Origin: Pseudomonadota bacterium
GTDB taxonomy: Bacteria > SZUA-182 > DTGQ01
Length of the DNA: 64,000 nt
Assembly (NCBI GenBank): GCA_030625085.1
Contig: DAOURK010000003.1
Location: forward strand, 20,198 to 84,197
Direction of reading: 5' to 3'
Each line of letters starts with the position of its first letter. Within the stretch, counting starts at the first letter, position 1. The notes below the pieces were generated by a model that did not search any database, was not told the DNA's origin, and saw only the letters and a program-made list of their open reading frames with translations. The translations under genes were made by a program, and so were the position numbers. This document shows, piece by piece, positions 8,281 through 17,472 of this stretch.

Positions 8281-11119
8281 GGCATTCATCCAGGAGCCTT
8301 CCGGTCTCATCATTTCCTTTCCCGCTTTCGATAAGAGCTTCAAGCGCCCGTACGGCAGGACCTGTTTTCCCGAGAGCAACCAACCTTTTGCAGAGTATGT
8401 GCAGGGTATCAGCAATGATGAAGCCTTTTTTGAAGAGCGCCTTATAGAATATAACCGCTTTGTCTTTTTGTCCAGCGATGCCGTATGCCGCGGCAAGGAG
8501 CAATGATGCGGGAGGATATTCGACGGCCCGCTCAAGCAGAGGCTCAAGTTCTGAAATGACTTTCTTATAATCTCCGACGAGAAGCTCGCTGTAGGTATAA
8601 TTCAGCAGGGCCTCCTTCATGGTCGGATCAATCTCCATCGCTCTTTTCGAGGCAAGCAGGGCCTTTTCGTATTGTTCAGTCTGCAGACAGCAATATCCCA
8701 GGTCGAAGAAAAATCTCGCGGCAGGTTTCTCTCCGGTAAGATCTATCGCCCTTTTCCATAACGCAATGGCCTCCTCAAACCTTTTAAGCTCCTGTGCCTG
8801 GATTGCAAGCTCAGAAAGTGACTTGACGTCATCCGGGCGCTCTTTGAGCTTCTTTCTGCCCAGAAGATAGTATCTTTCTCCCTTTGAAATGAGTTTGCCG
8901 GTGCTCATTTTGCCGTAGTGGTGGACAATAATCCGGCACTGTTTGATCTTGATGCCGGCCGTGATTATCGATGACTCAACAGTTTCATGCACATGCCCTT
9001 CAAACCGTATGCGGCCGTCATTGGGGAAAAGCCTTACCTTCACACTGGGGAACCAGCCCGTGCCGGTCTCCTCAAGCGGGTATTCGCCTTTATTGGGGAC
9101 CCATCCCAACGACTTGATACCGCGGACATAATTCCTCGTGGCGATGTTATAGGCGGCGGGGTTGGAACACTTTTTCAGGATAATGCTTTTCAGCAGAGGA
9201 TAGTCCCGGGAAGATATCACCTCATCAGCATCGAGGACGAATATCCAGTCCCCTGAAGCCTTGCTGAGAGAGAAGTTGCGGGCCCCGGAAAAATCATCCG
9301 TCCAGGGAAGCCCGAATACCCCGGCGCCGAAGGCCGCGGCAATATCTCTTGTTCTGTCCGCAGAGCCGGTATCAACCACTATCATCTCATCGGCCACGGG
9401 TTGAGCGCTCATGAGGCATTTTGCTATATGGTTTTCTTCATTCTTTACGATCATACAGACAGACAGGGTCCCGGACTTTTTTGATTTGTCTGTGCCCTCC
9501 CTGGCGCCTATTCTTTTCCTGATCTCAAGCGCGGCGGCCAGCATGCCGTCGTCTGTGCCGAAGGAAATCATGGCCCGTTCGATCTCCTGCATGGCGATTT
9601 CATTTTTGCCCTGCCGTATGAGGATATCTATCAAAAGAAAGGCGATTCTTTTATTCAAGGGATAAGATGCCTTTGCCTCTCGGAACCTTTGTTCGGCCCT
9701 TTCGAGGTCACCCACTGAGGTGATTGCGGAGTGATAGATGGATACAATGTCCGCGATCGTGGGGGACAGGATAAATCCTTTTTCCAGCAGGTTTACGGCA
9801 TCTTCCCTGTCCCCTTGATCCCATTTCAGGATGCCGAGATTTGTATATGGTTCTCCATAACCGGGATCGCATTTGACTGCCTTTCTAAAATGATCGTCTG
9901 CGCTGTTTTTGTCCCCCTTTTTATAGGCCAATATCCCTTTTAGATTGAGGGCCGATGCGCAACCCGCATTTAACGATAGAGCTTGATCGGCATGATCGCC
10001 CGCTTCAGCATAAAGCCCCATGCCTTCTTTGCCATAACCTGCCAACGCATGCCGCCTCGCCTCTTTCTTTCCCTCTTCGGGCATGGACTTCAGGGCATCC
10101 ATGGCATCATTGAAGCGTTTAGAGTCGATCAACATCTCGGCCAGACGATAGTAAATTGCCTTATCATCCGGGGAGTATTTTATGCCGTCGATAATCGTGG
10201 GAATAGCCTGATCAATCTGCTGCCGCTGGTAAAATTTCTCGGCCGACTCAAGTTTGTTTAAGACGGCAAGTTTTTTCCCGTGTGGACTTGAAACATCTAT
10301 GTTGCGCCATTTTTCATCAAAAATTTTCTTGTCCTTCCCTATAGATGAATTGCAATGTATTTTGTTTCCGATAAAACTTACGCTGCCGTAATGATGGATA
10401 AATACATCCCCGGCAATAAAGTTCCTGTATCCCTCCAAGGTCGCTCTGAGACAGAAATCATCGTCCTCGAAGTTGCCCGAGCCAAAACTCTCGTCAAGCA
10501 AGCCGATTTTTTCCGCCAGTTCACGCTTAAAAAGCATGCAAAATCCGGCTATTTTCCTGGAAGGTATACGACGGTATCGATTTATTTCTCTGAATGTGCG
10601 AGCATATTCATCCAGGAGGTTCATTGAGGCATAATTGGCGTTTGCTACTTTCTGTGGTCCGCTGATGTTATTAGTCATGGGGCCAACAATGCCGGCATCA
10701 GAAGTATTGCTCAAACATTCAAGCATTCCTGAGAGCCATCCCTCTGAAACAACCACGTTATTATTCAAAAGGAGGATGTACTCACCTGATGATTTAAGTA
10801 TCCCTTGGTTGCAACCCTTAGCAAAACCAAGGTTCTTCGTGTTCTCAATTAATCGGTAATTAGAATTTTCCTTGATAATCCGCCTCAACCACTTGACCGT
10901 TCCATCGGTAGACCCATTGTCTACAAACACAATTTGATGCGGTTCGGGGGTGTGCCTTCTAATGCTTTTAATGCATTCCTTCGTATATTTAAGCTGGTTG
11001 AAGGTGAGAATTGCCATGGAGACAAGCCCGTTGACAGGTCCCTTTTCCTCAAATAAAACTTCAGGCATTGCTCCCATTATTTTTTTCTCCGTGGCGCCTC
11101 CGGCGCAGCCGATTTTCAA
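8234..11119 (-). CDS. GT2 glycosyltransferase - TPR - GT2 - TPR protein
   Basis: 961 aa; two GT2 cores (AILTFNQLKYTKECIKSIRRHTPEPHQIVFVDNGSTDGT and LSVCMIVKNEENHIAKCL...IVVDTGSADRT) separated and followed by TPR repeats. Confidence 0.9.
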   Translation of the reverse strand: MKIGCAGGATEKKIMGAMPEVLFEEKGPVNGLVSMAILTFNQLKYTKECIKSIRRHTPEPHQIVFVDNGSTDGTVKWLRRIIKENSNYRLIENTKNLGFAKGCNQGILKSSGEYILLLNNNVVVSEGWLSGMLECLSNTSDAGIVGPMTNNISGPQKVANANYASMNLLDEYARTFREINRYRRIPSRKIAGFCMLFKRELAEKIGLLDESFGSGNFEDDDFCLRATLEGYRNFIAGDVFIHHYGSVSFIGNKIHCNSSIGKDKKIFDEKWRNIDVSSPHGKKLAVLNKLESAEKFYQRQQIDQAIPTIIDGIKYSPDDKAIYYRLAEMLIDSKRFNDAMDALKSMPEEGKKEARRHALAGYGKEGMGLYAEAGDHADQALSLNAGCASALNLKGILAYKKGDKNSADDHFRKAVKCDPGYGEPYTNLGILKWDQGDREDAVNLLEKGFILSPTIADIVSIYHSAITSVGDLERAEQRFREAKASYPLNKRIAFLLIDILIRQGKNEIAMQEIERAMISFGTDDGMLAAALEIRKRIGAREGTDKSKKSGTLSVCMIVKNEENHIAKCLMSAQPVADEMIVVDTGSADRTRDIAAAFGAGVFGLPWTDDFSGARNFSLSKASGDWIFVLDADEVISSRDYPLLKSIILKKCSNPAAYNIATRNYVRGIKSLGWVPNKGEYPLEETGTGWFPSVKVRLFPNDGRIRFEGHVHETVESSIITAGIKIKQCRIIVHHYGKMSTGKLISKGERYYLLGRKKLKERPDDVKSLSELAIQAQELKRFEEAIALWKRAIDLTGEKPAARFFFDLGYCCLQTEQYEKALLASKRAMEIDPTMKEALLNYTYSELLVGDYKKVISELEPLLERAVEYPPASLLLAAAYGIAGQKDKAVIFYKALFKKGFIIADTLHILCKRLVALGKTGPAVRALEALIESGKGNDETGRLLDECLKQSPAILPPPCRPY

Positions 11120-11337
11120 TAGTGGTTTTGCCGGGGGCCCATTTTTTTCAATACAATATTATACGAACTCAGATGCATTAGTTATCTCCTTGTATAATAC
11201 TATTTCAGAGATAATGAACTATCATAGAAAAAAAATGCTTGAGGGAAATTCAAGTTGGATTACACTGGTTTTCTTATCGGTATTACAATGAAATACTTCG
11301 GTGTTTAGGTATTAAACACCTTCCCATTCTCTTCCTA

Positions 11338-11433
11338 CTAAACGCTCATGAAAAGCTTTTTTTACCCCCGAGGATGAAAAATTTAACTTTTTCAGTAAAG
11401 TCTATTTTTCAAAATGCGTTTTCATGGTAAAAA
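11338..11433 (+). repeat. Dispersed ~95-bp repeat, copy 1
   Basis: ctaaacgctcatgaaaag...cccccgaggatgaaaaa...ttttttcagtaaagt.tatttttc.aaatgc.ttttcatggtaaaaa, shared with 21382-21476. Confidence 0.85.
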
Positions 11434-11730
11434 AAAGGATAAAAATAAATAATGCTATTTATATTTTTCTTAATGTTGATTGATTTGTATAGTTCATAGG
11501 GAGAAAAATGAAGATAAAAGCAAAAAAAAGATTTTGCCAACAGCGCCGCCCAAATGGCGTTTTCCAGACAAAAACGAAGAAAGAACCAAATATTGCCGAA
11601 AAAGTGTATGAATCCTTTTTTTGTTTCTTTTCTGACTAAACTATCTTAATTTTAACCAAGGGCATTCATTTTCATATTTTAAAATAGGTAATAAAGACCC
11701 AAAATCATCCCCGAGAAGAGGTAAATTTAT

Positions 11731-12753
11731 ATGATAAGAAAGGAAGTTGTCAAGGTTTTGCCAAATGAGACCTTTCAGGAATCGGAAATTTTCCCCCTTT
11801 TATATTCCATCATCAATTCCAAGATAGATACCATATATAATCTCGATAATTTTTTACAACTTATTGTAGATGCCGGGGCTAAAATTGTTTCGGCCCGAAA
11901 TTCTTCATTAGTAATTTTTAATGAAAACATAGATTCTTTTCTTTCCGAGTCAACAAAACAGAAAAAAGAAGAAGAATTTTCTCCTTTTCGTAATGTGCTT
12001 AGGTCGGAATCTCATATAACTATTCCTTTAAAACTTCGAGAAGTGAAAGATCCCTTTGGCTATCTGCGGGTTGAGGGCAAATTGGATCAGGAGGATCAAC
12101 AGAAGTTCGATTCCAAGGATTTATTTTTACTTCTTCTTTTAAGTCGCCAGGCTACTCTGAAAATCGAAAATGATTTTTTGTATAAAAGTGTGCATCGAAA
12201 CTTGACCAATACTTTGGGTATTATGGTTAATATGTTGGAATCCAGAAATAAGTATATACATTCTCACTCACAAAGGGTTACTGAGTTAGCTCTGGACATT
12301 GCTGAAAAACTTTCTCTTGATCAAAAAGAGAGGGATGCCTTGTCTTTAGCCGGCTTATTGCATGATATCGGAAAAATCGGGATTCCCGATTCCATTTTGG
12401 ATAAAAAGGATCCTTTGAGTATGGATGAGTTTGATGTGATTAAGAAACATCCCGTGGTTGGGGAAGATATGATTCGACCTTTGGAATTTTTAACCCTGGA
12501 AAAATCGATTATTCGTCACCACCATGAAAGGCTTGACGGAAGCGGATATCCCGATGGATTGCAAAGCGAAGAAATACCAATGTGCACCAAAATTATTGCC
12601 GTGGCTGACTGTTTTGATGCTATGACCTCTAATCGACCTTACCGAAAAGCTAAATCATCTTTGGACAGCATAAAAGAATTAGAGTCTTTGGCAGATGAAA
12701 AATATGACAAAGATGTTGTATATGTATTAAAAAAGAGTTTTCTTTCCCATTAG
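11731..12753 (+). CDS. HD-GYP domain c-di-GMP phosphodiesterase with N-terminal GAF-like region
   Basis: HSHSQRVTELALDIA...LLHDIGKIGIPDSIL...HHHERLDGSGYPDGL...DCFDAMTSNRPYR. Confidence 0.9.
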   Translation: MIRKEVVKVLPNETFQESEIFPLLYSIINSKIDTIYNLDNFLQLIVDAGAKIVSARNSSLVIFNENIDSFLSESTKQKKEEEFSPFRNVLRSESHITIPLKLREVKDPFGYLRVEGKLDQEDQQKFDSKDLFLLLLLSRQATLKIENDFLYKSVHRNLTNTLGIMVNMLESRNKYIHSHSQRVTELALDIAEKLSLDQKERDALSLAGLLHDIGKIGIPDSILDKKDPLSMDEFDVIKKHPVVGEDMIRPLEFLTLEKSIIRHHHERLDGSGYPDGLQSEEIPMCTKIIAVADCFDAMTSNRPYRKAKSSLDSIKELESLADEKYDKDVVYVLKKSFLSH

Positions 12754-12765
12754 GGGTAAAGATAG

Positions 12766-13398
12766 ATGCGCGAAGATAAAGAGAGGAGAAATTTTTTGCC
12801 GCCTAAGTCATCCTCCGAAAGAAGAAAATATTATAGAATCACAGACACCACGGCTATTGAGTATCAAATTATGTCCGCCAAAGAGTATGAAGCGGAAAGA
12901 AAGGTTTTTCGGGATCAGGTGAGCGGCATACGAAATCTTAAGAACAAATATGCCAATTTCGTGCCCAATGAGTTGGATGTGGAAAATTTTAAAGGTGGAG
13001 ACGTTGATACTCTTCGCGGATTGTTGAAACTTATCATTAATATTAATGAAAAAATAGATCTCATAATATCATATATAGAGAAAAAAGAGGATTCGAGTAT
13101 ATATCAAAAAAATCCGGAAAGAATTACCTTGAGTGCAGGGGGAATCAGTTTTTTTATTTCTAAACCTATTCCTGCCGGCACCTATCTAAAGCTGAGGATG
13201 CTTTTACCCCAAAGCCCAAAAATTTTGATGACAACTTTGGGCAAGGTTGTCCGGATAACACCTCAAGATGCAGAGGGAATAAAAATGTTTGAGGTGGGAG
13301 TTGACTTTTTGGATATTCATGAAGATGATCAGGAAGCAATCATAAAATATATCTTTATGCGACAGCGCGATATGTTGCGAAAGCAAGGTGAACGATAA
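12766..13398 (+). CDS. PilZ domain protein
   Basis: SSERRKYYRITDTTAIEYQI plus ITLSAGGISFFISKPIPAGTYLKLRMLLP; directly downstream of HD-GYP. Confidence 0.75.
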   Translation: MREDKERRNFLPPKSSSERRKYYRITDTTAIEYQIMSAKEYEAERKVFRDQVSGIRNLKNKYANFVPNELDVENFKGGDVDTLRGLLKLIININEKIDLIISYIEKKEDSSIYQKNPERITLSAGGISFFISKPIPAGTYLKLRMLLPQSPKILMTTLGKVVRITPQDAEGIKMFEVGVDFLDIHEDDQEAIIKYIFMRQRDMLRKQGER

Positions 13399-13442
13399 GC
13401 CGGCAGCACATAAAGATGAATAACTATATCTGCTGAGTTTTG

Positions 13443-13805
13443 TTATTTCTTGATAATCTGATTGTTTTTATCTACGTTTATTTTAATAGGGGAAAAATTT
13501 TGACATTCTTTATCCTCTATAAGAGCAAAGGCGGCAATGATAATTAAATCGCCGGGTTCGGCCAATCTTGCTGCAGCCCCATAAAGAACAATCTTTCCTG
13601 AGTTCGGGGCCTCTTGAATGGTATAGGTTTCAAATCGTTTTGCATTATTGATATTGTAAATTTGGACCTGTTCCCCCTCTAGAATATTAGCTTCTTTGAG
13701 AATAGTTATATCCACCCCAATACTTCCCTCATAGTGCAGGCAGGTATCTGTAACCGTGGCTCGGTGAATCTTTGATGTTAACATCATTCTTTGCATAGTA
13801 TTCAC
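13443..13805 (-). CDS. panD: Aspartate 1-decarboxylase
   Basis: MQRMMLTSKIHRATVTDTCLHYEGSIGVD with the GS self-cleavage site; next to panC. Confidence 0.95.
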   Translation of the reverse strand: MNTMQRMMLTSKIHRATVTDTCLHYEGSIGVDITILKEANILEGEQVQIYNINNAKRFETYTIQEAPNSGKIVLYGAAARLAEPGDLIIIAAFALIEDKECQNFSPIKINVDKNNQIIKK

Positions 13806-13820
13806 TCCTTAGAGGCAAAT

Positions 13821-14660
13821 TTATAAAAAGCAATTGTCAATAAGTCTCGTTTTACCAATGTGTACAGCCATAGCCAACAGGGCCCTATCCTCGATATACT
13901 CAATGTCTTGAAGGGTTTCGGGGTGGCATATCCGGATGTATTCAGGGCGAGCCATAGGTTCGGCGGATATGATATCCCGAATGGCTGAGATGATTTTTGA
14001 ACATTGGGTTATCCCTTCTTCTTTCATTTGCTTGGCTCGGCATAGGGAATTATAAAGGCAATGGGCGGCCTTTCTTTCCCTTTCATTCAAATAGGCATTT
14101 CTGGAACTCATAGCCAGGCCATCTTTTTGTCTTACAATTGGTAACCCTTTGATTTGAACTTCCATATTGAGGTCTGCAACCATTTTATTGATAACTATCA
14201 ACTGCTGATAATCTTTTTGTCCAAAATAGGCAATATCAGGCTTGACAATATGAAAGAGTTTACATACGACAGTGGTAACGCCCTGAAAGTGCCCAATTCG
14301 AAATCGGCCGCATAAATTTTCAGACAATCCCGGCACAGCAACCTGCGTTTGGTAGCCTCCGGGATAAATGTGTTCGGCATCCGGAATAAAGAGGATATCT
14401 ACGCCGGATTTACCGGCTAATTGGCTATCATGTGTTAGATCACGCGGATAGGTATTAAAATCGTCATGGGCCCCAAATTGAAGAGGATTTACAAAAATAC
14501 TCACCACTAAGGTTTGGCACTCCCGGCGGGCAGCTTCAATGAGTGACAGATGCCCCGCGTGGAGAAAACCCATAGTCGGAACAAATCCAATACTTTTCCC
14601 CTCTTTTTTTAATGTATTGGCTGTTTTTTGCATCTGAGAAATATCTTTTATTATTTCCAT
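13821..14660 (-). CDS. panC: Pantothenate synthetase
   Basis: GFVPTMGFLHAGHLSLI...VVSIFVNPLQFG...GLAMSSRNAYL. Confidence 0.97.
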   Translation of the reverse strand: MEIIKDISQMQKTANTLKKEGKSIGFVPTMGFLHAGHLSLIEAARRECQTLVVSIFVNPLQFGAHDDFNTYPRDLTHDSQLAGKSGVDILFIPDAEHIYPGGYQTQVAVPGLSENLCGRFRIGHFQGVTTVVCKLFHIVKPDIAYFGQKDYQQLIVINKMVADLNMEVQIKGLPIVRQKDGLAMSSRNAYLNERERKAAHCLYNSLCRAKQMKEEGITQCSKIISAIRDIISAEPMARPEYIRICHPETLQDIEYIEDRALLAMAVHIGKTRLIDNCFL

Positions 14661-14841
14661 ATCCTATCCTTAGTTCTCAACGAATCCTCAAAACTATCAG
14701 CAATTTGTATCATAGCCTCTATTCGAACGAACGTTGCAAAATGTTTTTTCGAATAGCATAGAAATTTTCATTTTTTTAGCACAGGATAAAAAAAAGAATC
14801 TAATAAATCCTGTTAATCCTGTTAATCCTGTCTAATTTAAT

Positions 14842-15648
14842 TTAGTAAGTATATTCCTTTGATGGAAATTTCCCCTCAAGGACCTCTTGTTTGTAAGAAT
14901 TTATAGCCGACAGCATCAAGGGATATAATGAAGCATATTGTTTGACAAATTTAGGTTTCGGGAATTCCGAAAGTCCCAGTAAATCATGAGTAACCAATAC
15001 CTGTCCATCACAGTGGGGGCCGGCTCCGATCCCAAGTGTGGGAATGGATAATTGCCGGGTAATTTTTTGAGCCAAATTACCAGGGACCCCTTCCAGCACC
15101 AAGGCAAATATACCCATCTCCTCCAGTCGTTTGGCTCCTTCAATAAGAATATCTGCGCTTCCTGCATCTTTCCCTTGGACCTTGAACCCCCCCATTTGGT
15201 GCACCATTTGAGGAGTTAAGCCGATGTGCCCCATAACAGCAATACCTGCTTCCACAATAGATTGAATGGTTTTAAGGATGGGCTCTGTGGCCCCTTCCAG
15301 CTTAACTGCTTCGGCACCGCCATTTTTAATAAAACGTCCTGCATTCTTAATGGCATTTTTGCTATCCACATTGAATGATAAAAAGGGCATATCTCCCACA
15401 ATTAATCCTCGCCTGCAGCCTTTTTTAACTGCCCGCGTGTGATGAAGCATCTCTTTCATGGTCACAGGAAGAGTATTTTCATACCCGAGCATTACCATAC
15501 CCAGCGAATCCCCTACCAGCAAAATATCAATACCTGCTTTATCCAAAAGAAGCGCTGTTGGGTAATCATAAGCCGTTAACATGGTTATTTTACACCCTTC
15601 CTGCTTCATCTTTCTTAAAAAAGGAATGGTTATCTTATTAACAGACAT
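14842..15648 (-). CDS. panB: 3-methyl-2-oxobutanoate hydroxymethyltransferase
   Basis: MLTAYDYPTALLLDKAGIDILLVGDSLGMVMLGYENT...GIGAGPHCDGQVLV. Confidence 0.97.
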   Translation of the reverse strand: MSVNKITIPFLRKMKQEGCKITMLTAYDYPTALLLDKAGIDILLVGDSLGMVMLGYENTLPVTMKEMLHHTRAVKKGCRRGLIVGDMPFLSFNVDSKNAIKNAGRFIKNGGAEAVKLEGATEPILKTIQSIVEAGIAVMGHIGLTPQMVHQMGGFKVQGKDAGSADILIEGAKRLEEMGIFALVLEGVPGNLAQKITRQLSIPTLGIGAGPHCDGQVLVTHDLLGLSEFPKPKFVKQYASLYPLMLSAINSYKQEVLEGKFPSKEYTY

Positions 15649-16180
15649 ATTCTATATTTCTAACCCCCTTTCGGTCCCGGCAGGTGGAAAAAAGTTCTTT
15701 AATTGTCCTGGATAACCTTGGGTGTTGGAGATTTGGGGCAATTTGGGCTAAAGGACGAAGAACAAAGTTTCGTGCGTGTAAAAGGGGATGGGGAATGTGA
15801 AGATCAGCTTTAAGGACTTGCTCATTGTCGTAAAGGAGGATATCTATGTCAATGCTCCTGGGCCCCCGGGTAAATTTTTTATTTTTTCCAAGAGCTTTTT
15901 CTATTTGCTGAGTCTTGTGTAAAAGTTCTCTTGGAGTAAAGTTTGTCCGGATTTTTACAACCAGATTGATAAACCAGTTTTGTTTTTCATAACCGAAAGG
16001 TTCAGTTTCATAAAAAGAGGACCGCTCCATTACCATGATAGATGGTGATTGATGAAGCAGGTAAATGGCTTGATAGCATTTTAAAATTGGAGATTCTCGA
16101 TTGGCCCCTAACCCAAGATAAGCTTGCCGCCAAACTCTGCTTTCCTTGTTCCCCGTACTTTTTTCTCTCATAACGCTCAA
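15638..16180 (-). CDS. folK: 2-amino-4-hydroxy-6-hydroxymethyldihydropteridine diphosphokinase
   Basis: YLGLGANRES...SSFYETEPFGYEKQNWFINLVV...RGPRSIDIDILLYD. Confidence 0.95.
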   Translation of the reverse strand: MSVMREKSTGNKESRVWRQAYLGLGANRESPILKCYQAIYLLHQSPSIMVMERSSFYETEPFGYEKQNWFINLVVKIRTNFTPRELLHKTQQIEKALGKNKKFTRGPRSIDIDILLYDNEQVLKADLHIPHPLLHARNFVLRPLAQIAPNLQHPRLSRTIKELFSTCRDRKGVRNIEYVC

Positions 16181-16187
16181 ATTACCC

Positions 16188-17354
16188 CTACAGCACTTTT
16201 TTCATTCGCTCCACAACCTCTGAGATCCTTTCTTTGGGAATGGTCAAGGCCATGCGGATAAATCCCTTTCCATACTCGCCAAACCCTGTTCCAGGGGTGC
16301 AAATGATACCGGCTTCCTGTAATAATCGCCTTGTGAAGACTTCGGAGGTAAATCCTTCGGGAACCTGAATCCATAGATAAAAGGTTGCCAGAGGTTTTGT
16401 TATCTTCAGTCCAAGGGATTGCAGCCCTTGGCAGAGGAGATCTCTTCGCTCTTGATATATATTTTTCATTTGCCGCACACATTCTTGATCTGCGGTCAAA
16501 GCCTCAATACCGGCTATCTGTATGGCCTGAAAAATTCCGGAGTCAATATTGGTTTTAACCTTGCCCAGGCCGGCAATGATTTGAGGATTACCAACGGCAA
16601 AGCCGATACGCCAGCCGGTCATGTTATAGGTTTTCGAGAGAGAATGAAATTCAATGCCTATCTGCTTAGCCCCTTCTACTTGCAGCAGGCTTGGCGCTTG
16701 ATAGCCGTCGTAAGTCATCTCGGAATAGGCGGCATCATGGCAAACAATAATATTGTATTTTTGCGCAAAATCAACTACTTTCTGAAAAAATTTCAAGTCC
16801 GCTGTAGCCGCTGTTGGATTATTCGGATAATTAATAAACAGAAGTTTTGCCTTTTCCAAAACCTCAGGATCAGAAATTGTATCCAAATCCGGGAGAAATT
16901 GATTTTTTAAAAGCAAGGGCATATTATAGATGCGTCCCCCGGCCAGAGTGGTGCCGGCCTGATAAACAGGGTAGCCCGGATTGGGAACAAGGCAAATATC
17001 TCCCGGATTTAAAAAAGCAAGAGGTATATGGGCTATCCCCTCTTTTGATCCAATGAGGGAAAGAACTTCGCTTTCAGGATCAAGACTTACGTGAAATCTT
17101 GTTTTGTAATATCTGGCGACAGCTTCTCTGAAGGACTTCATTCCTTGATATGAAGGATAGCGATGATTTGCACTGTCTTTTAAGGCCTGTTTCATTTTTT
17201 CTTGGATGTGGCCGGGAGTTGGTAAATCCGGATCTCCAACTCCAAGATCAATGATGTCTATTCCTTTTTTTATAGCTTCTGTCTTTAAAGCATCAATTTC
17301 AGCAAATAAATAGGGGGGAAGTTGATTTAATCTTTCAGCAATAGAAATATTCAT
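16188..17354 (-). CDS. dapL: LL-diaminopimelate aminotransferase
   Basis: MNISIAERLNQLPPYLFAEIDALK...FHSLSKTYNMTGWRIGFAVGN (PLP Lys present); start at ATG 17354 with upstream AAAGGA. Confidence 0.9.
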   Translation of the reverse strand: MNISIAERLNQLPPYLFAEIDALKTEAIKKGIDIIDLGVGDPDLPTPGHIQEKMKQALKDSANHRYPSYQGMKSFREAVARYYKTRFHVSLDPESEVLSLIGSKEGIAHIPLAFLNPGDICLVPNPGYPVYQAGTTLAGGRIYNMPLLLKNQFLPDLDTISDPEVLEKAKLLFINYPNNPTAATADLKFFQKVVDFAQKYNIIVCHDAAYSEMTYDGYQAPSLLQVEGAKQIGIEFHSLSKTYNMTGWRIGFAVGNPQIIAGLGKVKTNIDSGIFQAIQIAGIEALTADQECVRQMKNIYQERRDLLCQGLQSLGLKITKPLATFYLWIQVPEGFTSEVFTRRLLQEAGIICTPGTGFGEYGKGFIRMALTIPKERISEVVERMKKVL

Positions 17355-17472
17355 ATGGTTAATGTCCTTTTTTTTTGACGGTATCTTCAATTAACTCATC
17401 AGTAGCTGATGAATGAGTTAACAATTATCAGGAACCGGAAAAGACCTATAATTCTGAGTGTTTTGGGAAAGA

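Noticed and set aside
8619-10859. Many plus-strand ORFs antisense to the GT2-TPR gene
   Set aside because: The minus-strand 961-aa ORF explains the region; the antisense ORFs are incidental.
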